Shown here piece by piece: positions 25,052 through 33,160 of a stretch of 64,000 nt of DNA. The notes beneath the pieces are model-generated. The model saw only the letters and a program-made list of their open reading frames with translations. It searched no databases and was not told the DNA's origin. Each line of letters begins with the position of its first letter. Within the stretch, counting starts at the first letter, position 1. The position numbers and the translations under genes are program-made. This stretch comes from Cyclobacterium salsum (GTDB lineage Bacteria > Bacteroidota > Bacteroidia > Cytophagales > Cyclobacteriaceae): positions 248,001 through 312,000 of the forward strand of contig NZ_WNKG01000008.1 of NCBI RefSeq assembly GCF_010119245.1, in the 5' to 3' direction.

Positions 25052-27700
25052 TTATTTCTGTTCCGAGAGGTAGGTAATCAGCGATGCAAACTCCTCATAA
25101 GAAAGGGAGTTAGCCAATCCTGCGGGCATCATGGAATTCTCCATTTCCGTACGCTCCTTTACATTATCGGCAGCAAGGGTAAACGCCTGACCTGCAATGT
25201 TGCGAATAACGATCCGGTCTGCACTTTCTTCCGTCACAAACCCCACATAAGATTTATCATCCTTGGTTTGGATCATCACCGTAGCAAATCCTTGAGAAAT
25301 GGATGCGTTCGGCTTGAGTATGGATTCTGCTATTTGTTCCCGGGTCATGATGCTTCCTATCTGCCCCATAAAAGGCCCTTTCATCTGCTCCCCTGCTTCT
25401 ACACTATGGCAAGCTTTGCAGCCCTGTTGCTCGAAAATAGCTTTGCCCTTAACGGCTTCTCCGGCTATCTCCTGCATGGCCAATAAAATATCTTCTATGG
25501 AGGATTCTCCAATCTGCCCTTGCTGGTTTTTGATTTCTTCCAGATCTACTTCTGGTTCTTCCAACACCTCCGTCACCGAATAGTCCCCTCCAAATTCAAG
25601 GATGCCCATCCGGTTTTTTTGATTCAGCATGGCAATGTAATCCTTATCACTTCTGCTTCCGGTATCCCAAAGCTGTTGGAATAATGCCTTAATCTCGGGA
25701 GAAGCCGACCACAACACCGATTTATAGTAGGGTCCATGGGTGTCCGGACGGGTTCCCCACCACCAGGAGCCGTCGTAAGGAGCCTCCTTGGTGTACAGCC
25801 TGGCAAGGGTAGCGAGAATGCTCCGCTTTAATTCCATACTTTCCGTCCCTGAACCATTATACCTGGAAATTAATCCGGATACAGCAGCAGGGGTATGCAT
25901 ATAACGCAAGGTCCAAAGTGCCAGGTCCGAATTTCCTGATCCCACTTCTTCCAATATTTCTTGGTCAGCCTCCAGCGCTACCAATGCCCTGACAGCCAAG
26001 TGTGGTAAAATAATTTCCGAATTCGGGCTGGCATGGGGTCCCTCCTCACCCAATTCGGGAGCCTGGAATGAATTGGGAACCTCTACTTCCAATAAATGAG
26101 GAATCGCTTCCTTATTTCCTATCCTTCCCAAGGCAATGATCGCAGCCGCCCGTACCCTGGGAGACGGATCATTCATCGCTTCTACAAAAGGTCCGGTGGT
26201 GAGGTTTTCCAAATAGGCAGCCCGATCGGTAATTGCGCGGATGGCATGCTCCTTCATTTCGGCATCATCCATCAACGCCATCATCTCTGCTACGCCTTCC
26301 GCACCTCTTAGCTGCGAAAAAGCATACATGGCGGCTACCCGCGCATACAGCGGTTCCCCTGAGCTTTTCGCTAAATCTAACGCTTCGCCCGCTGCTTCTG
26401 AACTCCCCCTGCTGACCAACTCCTGCTGTGCATACAGTCGGATGGTGGCACTTTCTTCTTTCAATAAATCTATCAGGTCATCTATATCGGCCGCATTCAG
26501 ATCTGGCATTTCGCTGTATTCCCAGACTTTGGGTACTACACGTACCACAAATCCCTTCTCGTCATTACCCGAATACCCCGCGCCATCCCAGGCGGCCATA
26601 AACATTCGTCCGGTTCCGTCAATGTCCAGATCGGTGATTTGCGGCAGTTTAAAAAACTCCTCTTCCTCTTGGGTATAAGAAGGGCCATCGGTGGTCACCC
26701 GGTGAATGTACAGTTGGTTTCTTCCCCAGTCCGCCATCATCGGCACTTTATTATACTTCTCTGGCCAGCGGTTGTCGTCGATAAACAGTGCTCCTGTACC
26801 CGATCCTCCTCCTACATCCACCAGAGCTGGTATAATCTCTTCGGTGAAGTTTTTGAATAAAACCGGGTATCCGTATTCGCCGGTTTGAATCTGGTGGATA
26901 AACCGAATGTTCCAGCCCCCTCCATCATTGGTATTTCCCCTGGTAAACATATTCATATAGGGGTCGATGGCCACATCGTAAATATTCCTCAAGCCATGGG
27001 TATATACTTCCATTTCGGTACCATCAGGCCGCACTCTCAAAATGCCGCCGCCGAGCATGGTCATCTCCGTACCTTCCCGGTCCACCGCGCCATGAAATCC
27101 AAAATCCCCTACCGCTATGTAGATCCAGCCGTCAATTCCCAGGCGAATGCCGTTCGTCGCATGATCCGTACCCCTTCCTTGAAGAAACTTGGGCGAACTG
27201 ATATGCTGAATCAGCGGTTCAGAGGGACCATCGGCAACGCCGTCTCCATTTGCATCCTCGAAAACCACCAGATCCATCCCTGTGGCCAGGCTGTCTTCCA
27301 GTGAAAAAACCGTGTGCAACACGTAAAGCTTATCACCCAGCGGAATAATTCCACGCGGATTGTCTACTTCGGCAAAAACGGTGTGTTCGTCCGCCTCGCC
27401 ATCGTTGTCCTTGTCAATGAGCTTGACAATCCTTCCTTTTCCGGGCGTTTTTCCCAAAGATCCGATGGCATCTACTCCAACGTACACTTCACCATAAGGG
27501 GAAACGGCCAGACAAGCGGGGCTTGGGGTCAAATCCGGACCGGAAAATGCCTGCACTGCCAACTCACCCGGCCAGCCCAGTGCCTGGCTCAGCGAATCCA
27601 GTGAAGCAGAAGTAGTTGATTCGATAATTTCGACCTTTTTTTCGGGTTTACATGCCAGGGCAATCAGCAATACAACGAATAAAATAGAAGTTCCTCTCAT
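25052..27700 (-). CDS. Lipoprotein with PVC-type dehydrogenase domain, HEAT repeats and C-terminal cytochrome c
   Basis: This 882-residue lipoprotein has lipobox LLIALAC, lipid Cys 17. Its N-terminal beta-propeller-like domain (about 40-400) is of the 'membrane-bound dehydrogenase' type (VKLIDKDNDGEADEHTVFAE, YGEVYVGVDAIGSL). HEAT-like repeats lie at about 420-600. A C-terminal cytochrome c has the heme motif CKACH (about 765) and the MKGPFMGQIGSIMTREQ block. It ends ENSMMPAGLANSLSYEEFAS LIT, as the second such protein does. The layout fits proteins that oxidise sugars or alcohols at the outer membrane or in the periplasm and pass electrons through heme. Substrate and partners are unknown. 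It is not next to sugar genes, unlike the second copy. Confidence 0.8.
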   Translation of the reverse strand: MRGTSILFVVLLIALACKPEKKVEIIESTTSASLDSLSQALGWPGELAVQAFSGPDLTPSPACLAVSPYGEVYVGVDAIGSLGKTPGKGRIVKLIDKDNDGEADEHTVFAEVDNPRGIIPLGDKLYVLHTVFSLEDSLATGMDLVVFEDANGDGVADGPSEPLIQHISSPKFLQGRGTDHATNGIRLGIDGWIYIAVGDFGFHGAVDREGTEMTMLGGGILRVRPDGTEMEVYTHGLRNIYDVAIDPYMNMFTRGNTNDGGGWNIRFIHQIQTGEYGYPVLFKNFTEEIIPALVDVGGGSGTGALFIDDNRWPEKYNKVPMMADWGRNQLYIHRVTTDGPSYTQEEEEFFKLPQITDLDIDGTGRMFMAAWDGAGYSGNDEKGFVVRVVPKVWEYSEMPDLNAADIDDLIDLLKEESATIRLYAQQELVSRGSSEAAGEALDLAKSSGEPLYARVAAMYAFSQLRGAEGVAEMMALMDDAEMKEHAIRAITDRAAYLENLTTGPFVEAMNDPSPRVRAAAIIALGRIGNKEAIPHLLEVEVPNSFQAPELGEEGPHASPNSEIILPHLAVRALVALEADQEILEEVGSGNSDLALWTLRYMHTPAAVSGLISRYNGSGTESMELKRSILATLARLYTKEAPYDGSWWWGTRPDTHGPYYKSVLWSASPEIKALFQQLWDTGSRSDKDYIAMLNQKNRMGILEFGGDYSVTEVLEEPEVDLEEIKNQQGQIGESSIEDILLAMQEIAGEAVKGKAIFEQQGCKACHSVEAGEQMKGPFMGQIGSIMTREQIAESILKPNASISQGFATVMIQTKDDKSYVGFVTEESADRIVIRNIAGQAFTLAADNVKERTEMENSMMPAGLANSLSYEEFASLITYLSEQK

Positions 27701-27740
27701 AAGGGTTAGTTTTTTTGCGGACGAAAAATATAGAAAAAGG

Positions 27741-27769
27741 AAAACCCATCCAACAATCGGATGGGTTTT
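27741..27769 (-). terminator. Terminator downstream of cysH
   Basis: AAAACCCATCC (27741-27751) pairs with GGATGGGTTTT (27759-27769), eleven of eleven bases with a seven-base loop. On the minus strand a T-rich tail follows. It ends the cysH transcript before the cytochrome gene. Confidence 0.85.
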
Positions 27770-27821
27770 GTGTCAAATGAACGTTTAATTTACAGGGATG
27801 GAGCCTAAAAACCTCCTTCAA

Positions 27822-28514
27822 TTAAAGGTGTAACCCGCATTCGGTCTTCGGACTGTTATTCCACCTTCCACTCCGATCTTCTCCCGGCACCGTACAATGC
27901 TTGCAACCAATGGAATGGTATCCAAACGCGATTAAGGGGTGAAAGGGCAATTGATGCTCCTTAATATACTGATCCCTTTCCTCCTCTGTCACATCCAAAA
28001 GCGGATAGAACTTGAGTATTCCGCCTCTTTCTTCAAAAATATCCAGGGTAGCCCGATGATCACTTTGCCAACTCATCAATCCGGAAACCCATACGGAAAA
28101 CCGGCTTTTGATTAACTCCAGCGGCTTCACCTTGTTGATGGAGCAACACAGTTCGGGATCCGTTTTCCAGGTTTGGTTAGTGGTCGTATATTCGTGATCT
28201 TCTCTCCCTGCACTGACCGAGGCGACATTCAATCCGTAGAGCTCGGTGAGTTTTTTCTTGTATTCCAGCGTTTCAGGAAAATGATATCCGGTATCAATAA
28301 AGTAAATTTTCTGATTGGGATTACATTTGGAAAAAACACTCAGGAGCAAGGCGGATGTAGCTGCAAAAGAACTGGTCAGCATGACCTCCTTTTCGTCAAA
28401 ATCCTCGTAAAGCTGAAGCACCCGCTCATTTACGCTTAAGTTTCGGTACCGGGCATTCAACTCCTTTATTTCTTCTTTCGAATATACTTTTTTTGAAACC
28501 AATGATTCCTGCAT
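27822..28514 (-). CDS. cysH: Phosphoadenylyl/adenylyl-sulfate reductase
   Basis: CysH reduces APS or PAPS to sulfite in assimilatory sulfate reduction. The 230-residue protein has the CysH Rossmann-like core (VMLTSSFAATSALLLSVFSK, YFIDTGYHFPETLEYKKKL). The CC pair (PELCCSINKVKPLEL, about residue 114) and the CxxC pair (SIGCKHCTVPGEDRSGRW, about 206) are the ligands of a [4Fe-4S] cluster in APS-type reductases. The catalytic cysteine is in the C-terminal ECGLHL. This cluster set points to a thioredoxin-dependent, iron-sulfur-containing enzyme. It stands alone with a terminator downstream and a palindrome upstream (28543-28555). No cysDN or cysI neighbours are in the window. Confidence 0.9.
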   Translation of the reverse strand: MQESLVSKKVYSKEEIKELNARYRNLSVNERVLQLYEDFDEKEVMLTSSFAATSALLLSVFSKCNPNQKIYFIDTGYHFPETLEYKKKLTELYGLNVASVSAGREDHEYTTTNQTWKTDPELCCSINKVKPLELIKSRFSVWVSGLMSWQSDHRATLDIFEERGGILKFYPLLDVTEEERDQYIKEHQLPFHPLIAFGYHSIGCKHCTVPGEDRSGRWNNSPKTECGLHL

Positions 28515-28542
28515 GTTGCTTCTCTATTAATTCTATAAAACC

Positions 28543-28555
28543 TACCAATTTGGTA
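28543..28555. promoter_or_regulatory. Candidate operator upstream of cysH
   Basis: TACCAA (28543-28548) pairs with TTGGTA (28550-28555), a perfect six-base palindrome around one central T, about 30 bp upstream of the cysH start. Its position and symmetry fit a dimeric repressor site, possibly of the Rrf2 type that controls sulfur genes in other bacteria. No regulator gene is beside it, so this is an inference. Confidence 0.4.
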
Positions 28556-28634
28556 TGGTATTAAATTTTGGTAAAAATAAGGAAAAAATTTTGAAAACCA
28601 ATAAAGTGGAATGTAAACCGACTTCGATATTCCA

Positions 28635-29792
28635 TCAGGGTTTTGCCTGGGCAAAATCTTGTCTTCCCACCCTTACCCAAAAAGGGATCATCAGCCCTAC
28701 CAGGGCCATCAATGCAAACGAACCTTTCAATCCAATCAATTCCGCTACGAAACCGATGAGTGGTGGTCCCAGCAGGAACCCGAAGTAAGAGATGGTGGAC
28801 ACCATGGCAATCGCCAATCCGGGAGCATAGCCAGAAGCATTCCCTGCGAGACTATAGGTGAGTGGAACCACCGCAGCTGCTCCAAAACCCACCATCATAA
28901 AAGACGGAATTACTACCCAAATAAAGGGGAAAAGCACCGATAGTAGTAATCCTGAAAAAACCAGAAGCCCTGATACTTGCAATACCATCGTTTTCCCAAA
29001 CCGGTTGGCAAATTTATCTGCCAAAAACCGACCCAGTGCCATGGCTCCCATATAGGCCACATAACCGCTGGGTACCCAGGCCGCCGAAGCGCCCACTTCC
29101 TTTGCCATGTACACACCCGACCAGTCAAACATGCAGCCTTCACACATCATTCCACAGAAACCCACCATGCCCAGGTTGGCTAGCGTCTTGTTAGGTTTCT
29201 TCCAGACGAATCCACCTCCGCCGGTTTCTTTTTTACCTCCATCCGGGAGGATCCCCTTTTCAAAATAAAACAGCATACCTGCTCCCAGCAAGAGAATAAT
29301 CAGGTAATGGTCCCTCGGACTAAGGTCAAAATACACCATCAAAGCCCCTATTCCTGCCCCGATAAAGCCCGCCAGGCTCCATAAGCCGTGAAAGGAACTT
29401 AAAATATTTCTGCCATAATCCTTTTCAATTCCCAGTGCCTGGGTGTTTAAGGAAATATTCATCATATTCCCCATCATACCAAAAACAAATACCATCAGGG
29501 CGAGAATTACCGCATCCGGAGAAAAGCCTATTCCCACCAGAAACAATATGTAAAAAGACATCCCGGCCAGAATCACCCACTTGCTCCCAAACCGGAATAC
29601 GGCCCAGGCGGCTAAGGGCAGTGCCAATAAAGAACCAAGTGGCAGGCCCAATAAAACCGAGCCCAACTGTCCTTCGCTTAGTTGAAATTTATCCTGAAAA
29701 TCCGGTATACGGGATGCCCAGGAAGAAAAACACAAGCCTGTCAGAAAAAAGAAAGCCCCGGCAGAAAGTCGTCTCGTTTTTAATTTTACCAT
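28635..29792 (-). CDS. Major facilitator superfamily transporter
   Basis: A 385-residue inner-membrane carrier with about 12 hydrophobic segments. It starts with a short cytoplasmic tail and has the MFS A-like loop between TM2 and TM3 in a variant form (AAWAVFRFGSKWVILA). The second half shows the same fold with ALGRFLADKFANRFGKTMVL. The sequence does not reveal the substrate; fucose/glucose-type and small-molecule efflux members have this size. It faces away from the CrtA-like gene and ends about 120 bp before cysH, so it is probably its own unit. Length is normal and no break is visible. Confidence 0.85.
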   Translation of the reverse strand: MVKLKTRRLSAGAFFFLTGLCFSSWASRIPDFQDKFQLSEGQLGSVLLGLPLGSLLALPLAAWAVFRFGSKWVILAGMSFYILFLVGIGFSPDAVILALMVFVFGMMGNMMNISLNTQALGIEKDYGRNILSSFHGLWSLAGFIGAGIGALMVYFDLSPRDHYLIILLLGAGMLFYFEKGILPDGGKKETGGGGFVWKKPNKTLANLGMVGFCGMMCEGCMFDWSGVYMAKEVGASAAWVPSGYVAYMGAMALGRFLADKFANRFGKTMVLQVSGLLVFSGLLLSVLFPFIWVVIPSFMMVGFGAAAVVPLTYSLAGNASGYAPGLAIAMVSTISYFGFLLGPPLIGFVAELIGLKGSFALMALVGLMIPFWVRVGRQDFAQAKP

Positions 29793-30148
29793 ATTTTCTC
29801 AACAGCCTGCAAAGGTAAGGGAGAAGCGGTAGGTTTTTGGTATCATTCCCTTATCTTTTTGTTGCGTGGAAATAAAACTTTATCCCCCCCGATCCGGTTT
29901 ATTTTGTTGACAAGGTTTGATTTGGAACGGAATACCCGTCCATTTTCATTTTTTGTTGGTTTCCATTTCTACTTCTTAGCCACCTAAAACATAATTACTT
30001 ATGGAATTCGTTATTGCAGGGACTACCATCGCCTTGGCCATCTTATTAATCCGGGTGATCATAAAAAAGGTTTTCGATTGATTTTTAGAAGGGGAAGGGC
30101 TGTTCATTCGGTTGACTTTGCCAGCAATGAAAGGATAAATTCATCCTG
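29793..30148. other. Divergent intergenic region
   Basis: It lies between the MFS gene (leftward) and the CrtA-like gene (rightward). It contains a 26-codon membrane microprotein candidate at 30001. A TATATTTG -7-type element lies just past it at 30154-30161, inside the alternative start region of the CrtA-like gene. Confidence 0.4.
30001..30081 (+). CDS. Possible 26-residue single-helix membrane protein
   Basis: An ATG at 30001 opens a 26-residue frame, MEFVIAGTTIALAILLIRVI with a basic end. This is a textbook short transmembrane helix with a positively charged cytoplasmic side (RVIIKKVFD). It is too short for a domain call and no conservation can be tested here. It lies alone, in the gap before the CrtA-like gene. 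It could be a real small membrane protein or chance. Confidence 0.35.
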   Translation: MEFVIAGTTIALAILLIRVIIKKVFD

Positions 30149-30166
30149 ATGTTTATATTTGTAGCA

Positions 30167-30850
30167 ATGAGTGATAACCAAGAAATCGTATCTCTGACTT
30201 TTTTTGAATATCCCAGGTGGAATCGCTGGTGGGCCTTTAACCAAATGCAATTGGCAATGGCACCACTAAAACAGACCTCCGGGCTTAAATTTTATAAACT
30301 CATGGGCACAGGCGGAGGATTTGGGTTTTCTATTCGCCCGGATTTCAAAACCTATGCCTTGTTATTGGTATGGAAAAGCGCAGCCTTTGCAAAAAACTAT
30401 ACGGAATCTGAAATATACCAGCGGTTTAACCAGCAATGTAAAAGTAATTTTACTTATTGGATGCACTGCATACAGGCTCATGGGAGCTGGAATGGAATGC
30501 AACCCTTTGCCGTAAGAGAAGTGAAGACCGAGGGCCCCGTGATGGTCATCACCAGAGCCCGGGTAAAATTCCATAAAATCCTGCGGTTTCTATCCTTTGT
30601 GCCCAAAAGCAGTCGATCAGCGGAAGGTGCCGACGGCTTGCTTTTCACCAAAGGCATTGGAGAATGGCCAGCGATAGAACAGGCTACCTTCAGCTATTGG
30701 AAAAGCCAGCAAAAAATGGAAGCCTTTGCGTACCAGTCGGCTCATCGGGAAATCATTCAAAAAGTAAAAAAAGAAGGATGGTACAAGGAAGAACTCTTTG
30801 CGCGTTTTATCCCAGCCCCACTTCCGGAATCTGAACCAGACGACCTCTAA
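30167..30850 (+). CDS. Spheroidene monooxygenase-like protein (CrtA family)
   Basis: I use the ATG at 30167. The longer start at 30149 would fall in a TATATTTG element. The product is about 227 residues and resembles CrtA, a heme monooxygenase that adds keto groups to carotenoids. Family-like motifs are FFEYPRWNRWWAFNQMQLAM, GTGGGFGFSIRPDFKTYALL, AHGSWNGMQPFAV, VMVITRARVKF and SAEGADGLLFTKGIGEWPAI. There is no signal peptide. The gluQ-like gene starts 6 bp after the stop, so both share a transcript, although their functions are unrelated. No carotenoid genes lie nearby, so the substrate is unproven. Confidence 0.75.
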   Translation: MSDNQEIVSLTFFEYPRWNRWWAFNQMQLAMAPLKQTSGLKFYKLMGTGGGFGFSIRPDFKTYALLLVWKSAAFAKNYTESEIYQRFNQQCKSNFTYWMHCIQAHGSWNGMQPFAVREVKTEGPVMVITRARVKFHKILRFLSFVPKSSRSAEGADGLLFTKGIGEWPAIEQATFSYWKSQQKMEAFAYQSAHREIIQKVKKEGWYKEELFARFIPAPLPESEPDDL

Positions 30851-30856
30851 TTCAAA

Positions 30857-31765
30857 ATGTATCTCCGGAAAACCAGACTTGCTCCTACGCCAAGTGGATT
30901 GCTACACCTGGGAAACGTGATTTCTTTCCTCATCACCGTCAGTTTGGCGAAAAAACACCAGGCAAAAATCCTACTCCGGATTGACGATTTGGATCAAAAG
31001 AGAATGAAGGCAGATTACGTCCAGGATATTTTCGATACACTGGATTTTCTGGAAATCCCATATGACGAAGGACCAAGGTCCCTTTCTGATTTGCAACAAA
31101 ACCATTCTCAAATTCACCGATTGCCCCATTACCGGCAACTCCTGGATGAACTTGCCTCCAATCAACTCGTTTTCGCTTGCAACTGCTCCCGAAAAGATAT
31201 CCGGGAAAGCCATCCAAAGGGCTGGTACGGCGGGCAATGCCGGACAAAAAATATCCCCTTGTCAGCGCAGGGGGTAGCCTGGAGACTAAAAACTACCGGG
31301 GACAGTCCCCTTTCCATGAAGCAGTATCCCGAAGCCAGGCAGGGCTACCGGATGCCCGACTCCATGAACTTTTTTATCGTTAAAAAAAAAGACGGTGACC
31401 CGGCTTATCAGTTAACCTCCTTGGCCGATGATCACCATTACGGCATTGATTTTATTGTCAGAGGTCAGGATTTGTGGGAGTCATCTTGTGCCCAATCGTA
31501 CCTTTCTTCCCTGCTGCCGGGTGATCCCCTGAGTAATACTACCTTTTTTCATCATCCCCTACTCATGGAAGGTAAGCGAAAATTATCCAAATCAGCGGGA
31601 GCCCTTGCCATCCGATCCATGCGCAAATCCGGAATGAAAAAAGAAGCCATTTTAACAAAAGCGGCCTCTTTTTTAGGGATGCAAACTCCTGTTCGCAGCC
31701 TGGAAGAGTTTATTCCTGCCTACTTGTATCGGCTGGAAAATCTCAATCGTCATAATCCGGAATAA
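30857..31765 (+). CDS. gluQ: Glutamyl-Q tRNA(Asp) synthetase-like protein
   Basis: GluQ-RS attaches glutamate to the queuosine of tRNA(Asp). It is a shortened GluRS without the anticodon-binding domain. This 302-residue protein has the HIGH-type motif (RLAPTPSGLLHLGN), the ATP/glutamate region LLRIDDLDQKRM, zinc-ligand-like residues (CNCSRKDI and WYGGQCR), and a KMSKS-type motif in GKRKLSKSAGALA. Its length fits a GluQ enzyme; a full GluRS is about 470 or more. Sequence identity cannot be checked here. Its 3' end overlaps the converging oxidoreductase gene by 23 bp. Confidence 0.75.
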   Translation: MYLRKTRLAPTPSGLLHLGNVISFLITVSLAKKHQAKILLRIDDLDQKRMKADYVQDIFDTLDFLEIPYDEGPRSLSDLQQNHSQIHRLPHYRQLLDELASNQLVFACNCSRKDIRESHPKGWYGGQCRTKNIPLSAQGVAWRLKTTGDSPLSMKQYPEARQGYRMPDSMNFFIVKKKDGDPAYQLTSLADDHHYGIDFIVRGQDLWESSCAQSYLSSLLPGDPLSNTTFFHHPLLMEGKRKLSKSAGALAIRSMRKSGMKKEAILTKAASFLGMQTPVRSLEEFIPAYLYRLENLNRHNPE

Positions 31766-32945
31766 GAAGCTGTTCCCCTCCGTTCAAAGCTGATTGATGC
31801 GCAACAATCCCTGGTACAGTGTAGGCCAATGCCTCATAGATATCCACCATTGGCGACCTGTTTTCCAGAATCGCCTGAATAAATTCGTGGGTAATGAAGG
31901 TGTGAGACCCGTCGTGTCCGCTATTGTGTCGCAGCGGTTCCGGCAAAAGATCGGTTTTCCACCAATTTGGGAACTCGAATGCTTCTACGTTATTTTTAGT
32001 ATGGACAAAACCGGCATCGTCCTTTCCTTCTTCACTTTCTTCCCTGATTATGGTACCGGCCCCTACGTGTCCGGTGGGTAAATACAAACTCATTTTCTCT
32101 CCTCGCCACTCCCCTCTTTCAGCGTTTCTCAAGGCACCTTTCCAGTTCACTTCCACCCGGAAAGGATGGTTCCGGTCCGTATGGAAAAATGCCGTTTCGT
32201 TCCAAAATGGGTTATGGTAAGGGTTGCCTTTCAGTAAGCCATCCCCTTCACCCCAGCCAAGGCAACTTACTTTTTTTAACCGCTCACCCGTCACGCTGAT
32301 TAAAAATGCGGTGCAATGCGTAGGATAATGCATGGGAGGTAGTCCATGTCTCCAGGTAGGTTCGCCGTTTTCAAACCACAGGATTTCCAGCCCGGGATGA
32401 TTGTATTCGGCAGCCGCACTGAAAATTTCGCCAAATTTCCCTTCCTGATAGAATTTCCTGGCGGTAATGGTGCCTTGCATAAAAGTCGTTGTTTCCGCCA
32501 TCATAAAAACCTTTCCGGAGGACAACACCGCCTCTTTTACCCGGTTACATTCGTCAATGTTCATGGCCAGCGGCACTGCGCACAGTACATGCTTCCCCGC
32601 CGAAAGGCTTTCGATAATGTGGTCCGCATGGTCGGGAGCCGGAGTCGCCAAAAAAACCGCATCTACCTTGGGATCGGTCAGCAGTTGCTTCAGGGAAGGA
32701 TAGCTTTTTTGACATGCGTAGGTTTTCATCAAATGGTTCCGCCGATCCTCCCGCAAATCACTGACCGCCTCTACGATGCAGTCCGGGTGTTCGTGAAACT
32801 GAAAAGTGGCTCCGAACCTGCCGCCAACAATTCCTACCCGAACCTTAGAAGTGGTTTCATTACCATAGCTAGTAAATGGACCCATCGCCAACAGGCTGGA
32901 TGCCAGGGCTGATTGTTGGATAAATTTTCTTCTGTTTATACTCAT
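31743..32945 (-). CDS. Gfo/Idh/MocA family oxidoreductase with Tat-type signal
   Basis: A 400-residue secreted protein. It starts MSINRRKFIQQSALASSLLA, a twin-arginine signal, and continues with a Rossmann NAD(P)-binding fold (VRVGIVGGRFGATFQFHEHP). Then comes the GFO_IDH_MocA segment DAVFLATPAPDHADHIIESL and a C-terminal beta-sheet domain with HYPTHCTAFLISVTGERL. The family oxidises sugars, inositols or related compounds, and many Bacteroidota members are exported with bound cofactor. It lies just before the cytochrome lipoprotein gene, which is divergent, and the isomerase gene. Together they suggest a periplasmic sugar or polyol oxidation unit. The substrate is unknown. Confidence 0.85.
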   Translation of the reverse strand: MSINRRKFIQQSALASSLLAMGPFTSYGNETTSKVRVGIVGGRFGATFQFHEHPDCIVEAVSDLREDRRNHLMKTYACQKSYPSLKQLLTDPKVDAVFLATPAPDHADHIIESLSAGKHVLCAVPLAMNIDECNRVKEAVLSSGKVFMMAETTTFMQGTITARKFYQEGKFGEIFSAAAEYNHPGLEILWFENGEPTWRHGLPPMHYPTHCTAFLISVTGERLKKVSCLGWGEGDGLLKGNPYHNPFWNETAFFHTDRNHPFRVEVNWKGALRNAERGEWRGEKMSLYLPTGHVGAGTIIREESEEGKDDAGFVHTKNNVEAFEFPNWWKTDLLPEPLRHNSGHDGSHTFITHEFIQAILENRSPMVDIYEALAYTVPGIVAHQSALNGGEQLLIPDYDD

Positions 32946-33160
32946 CGTCCGTATTTTTTGTAAACACCCCTACACAAATATACCCTTAGGATAAAGGAAC
33001 AGGCTACTTTGTGCCGGAGAACGGGCTCCCCAAACCACCTGTAAGCTTACCCTGCACCAGTGATAACTGTCAAAAAAACAGTTAAATAATTGGAATAATA
33101 TCGGAATTTTCTGTTTATTCAACGAATAATTAACCAATGAATGCCCATACCTGCAACATC

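Noticed and set aside
26241-26678. Plus-strand open frame opposite the cytochrome lipoprotein (145 residues)
   Set aside because: It lies wholly inside a recognised gene on the other strand and is rich in Ser/Ala in a way typical of reversed GC-rich coding DNA.
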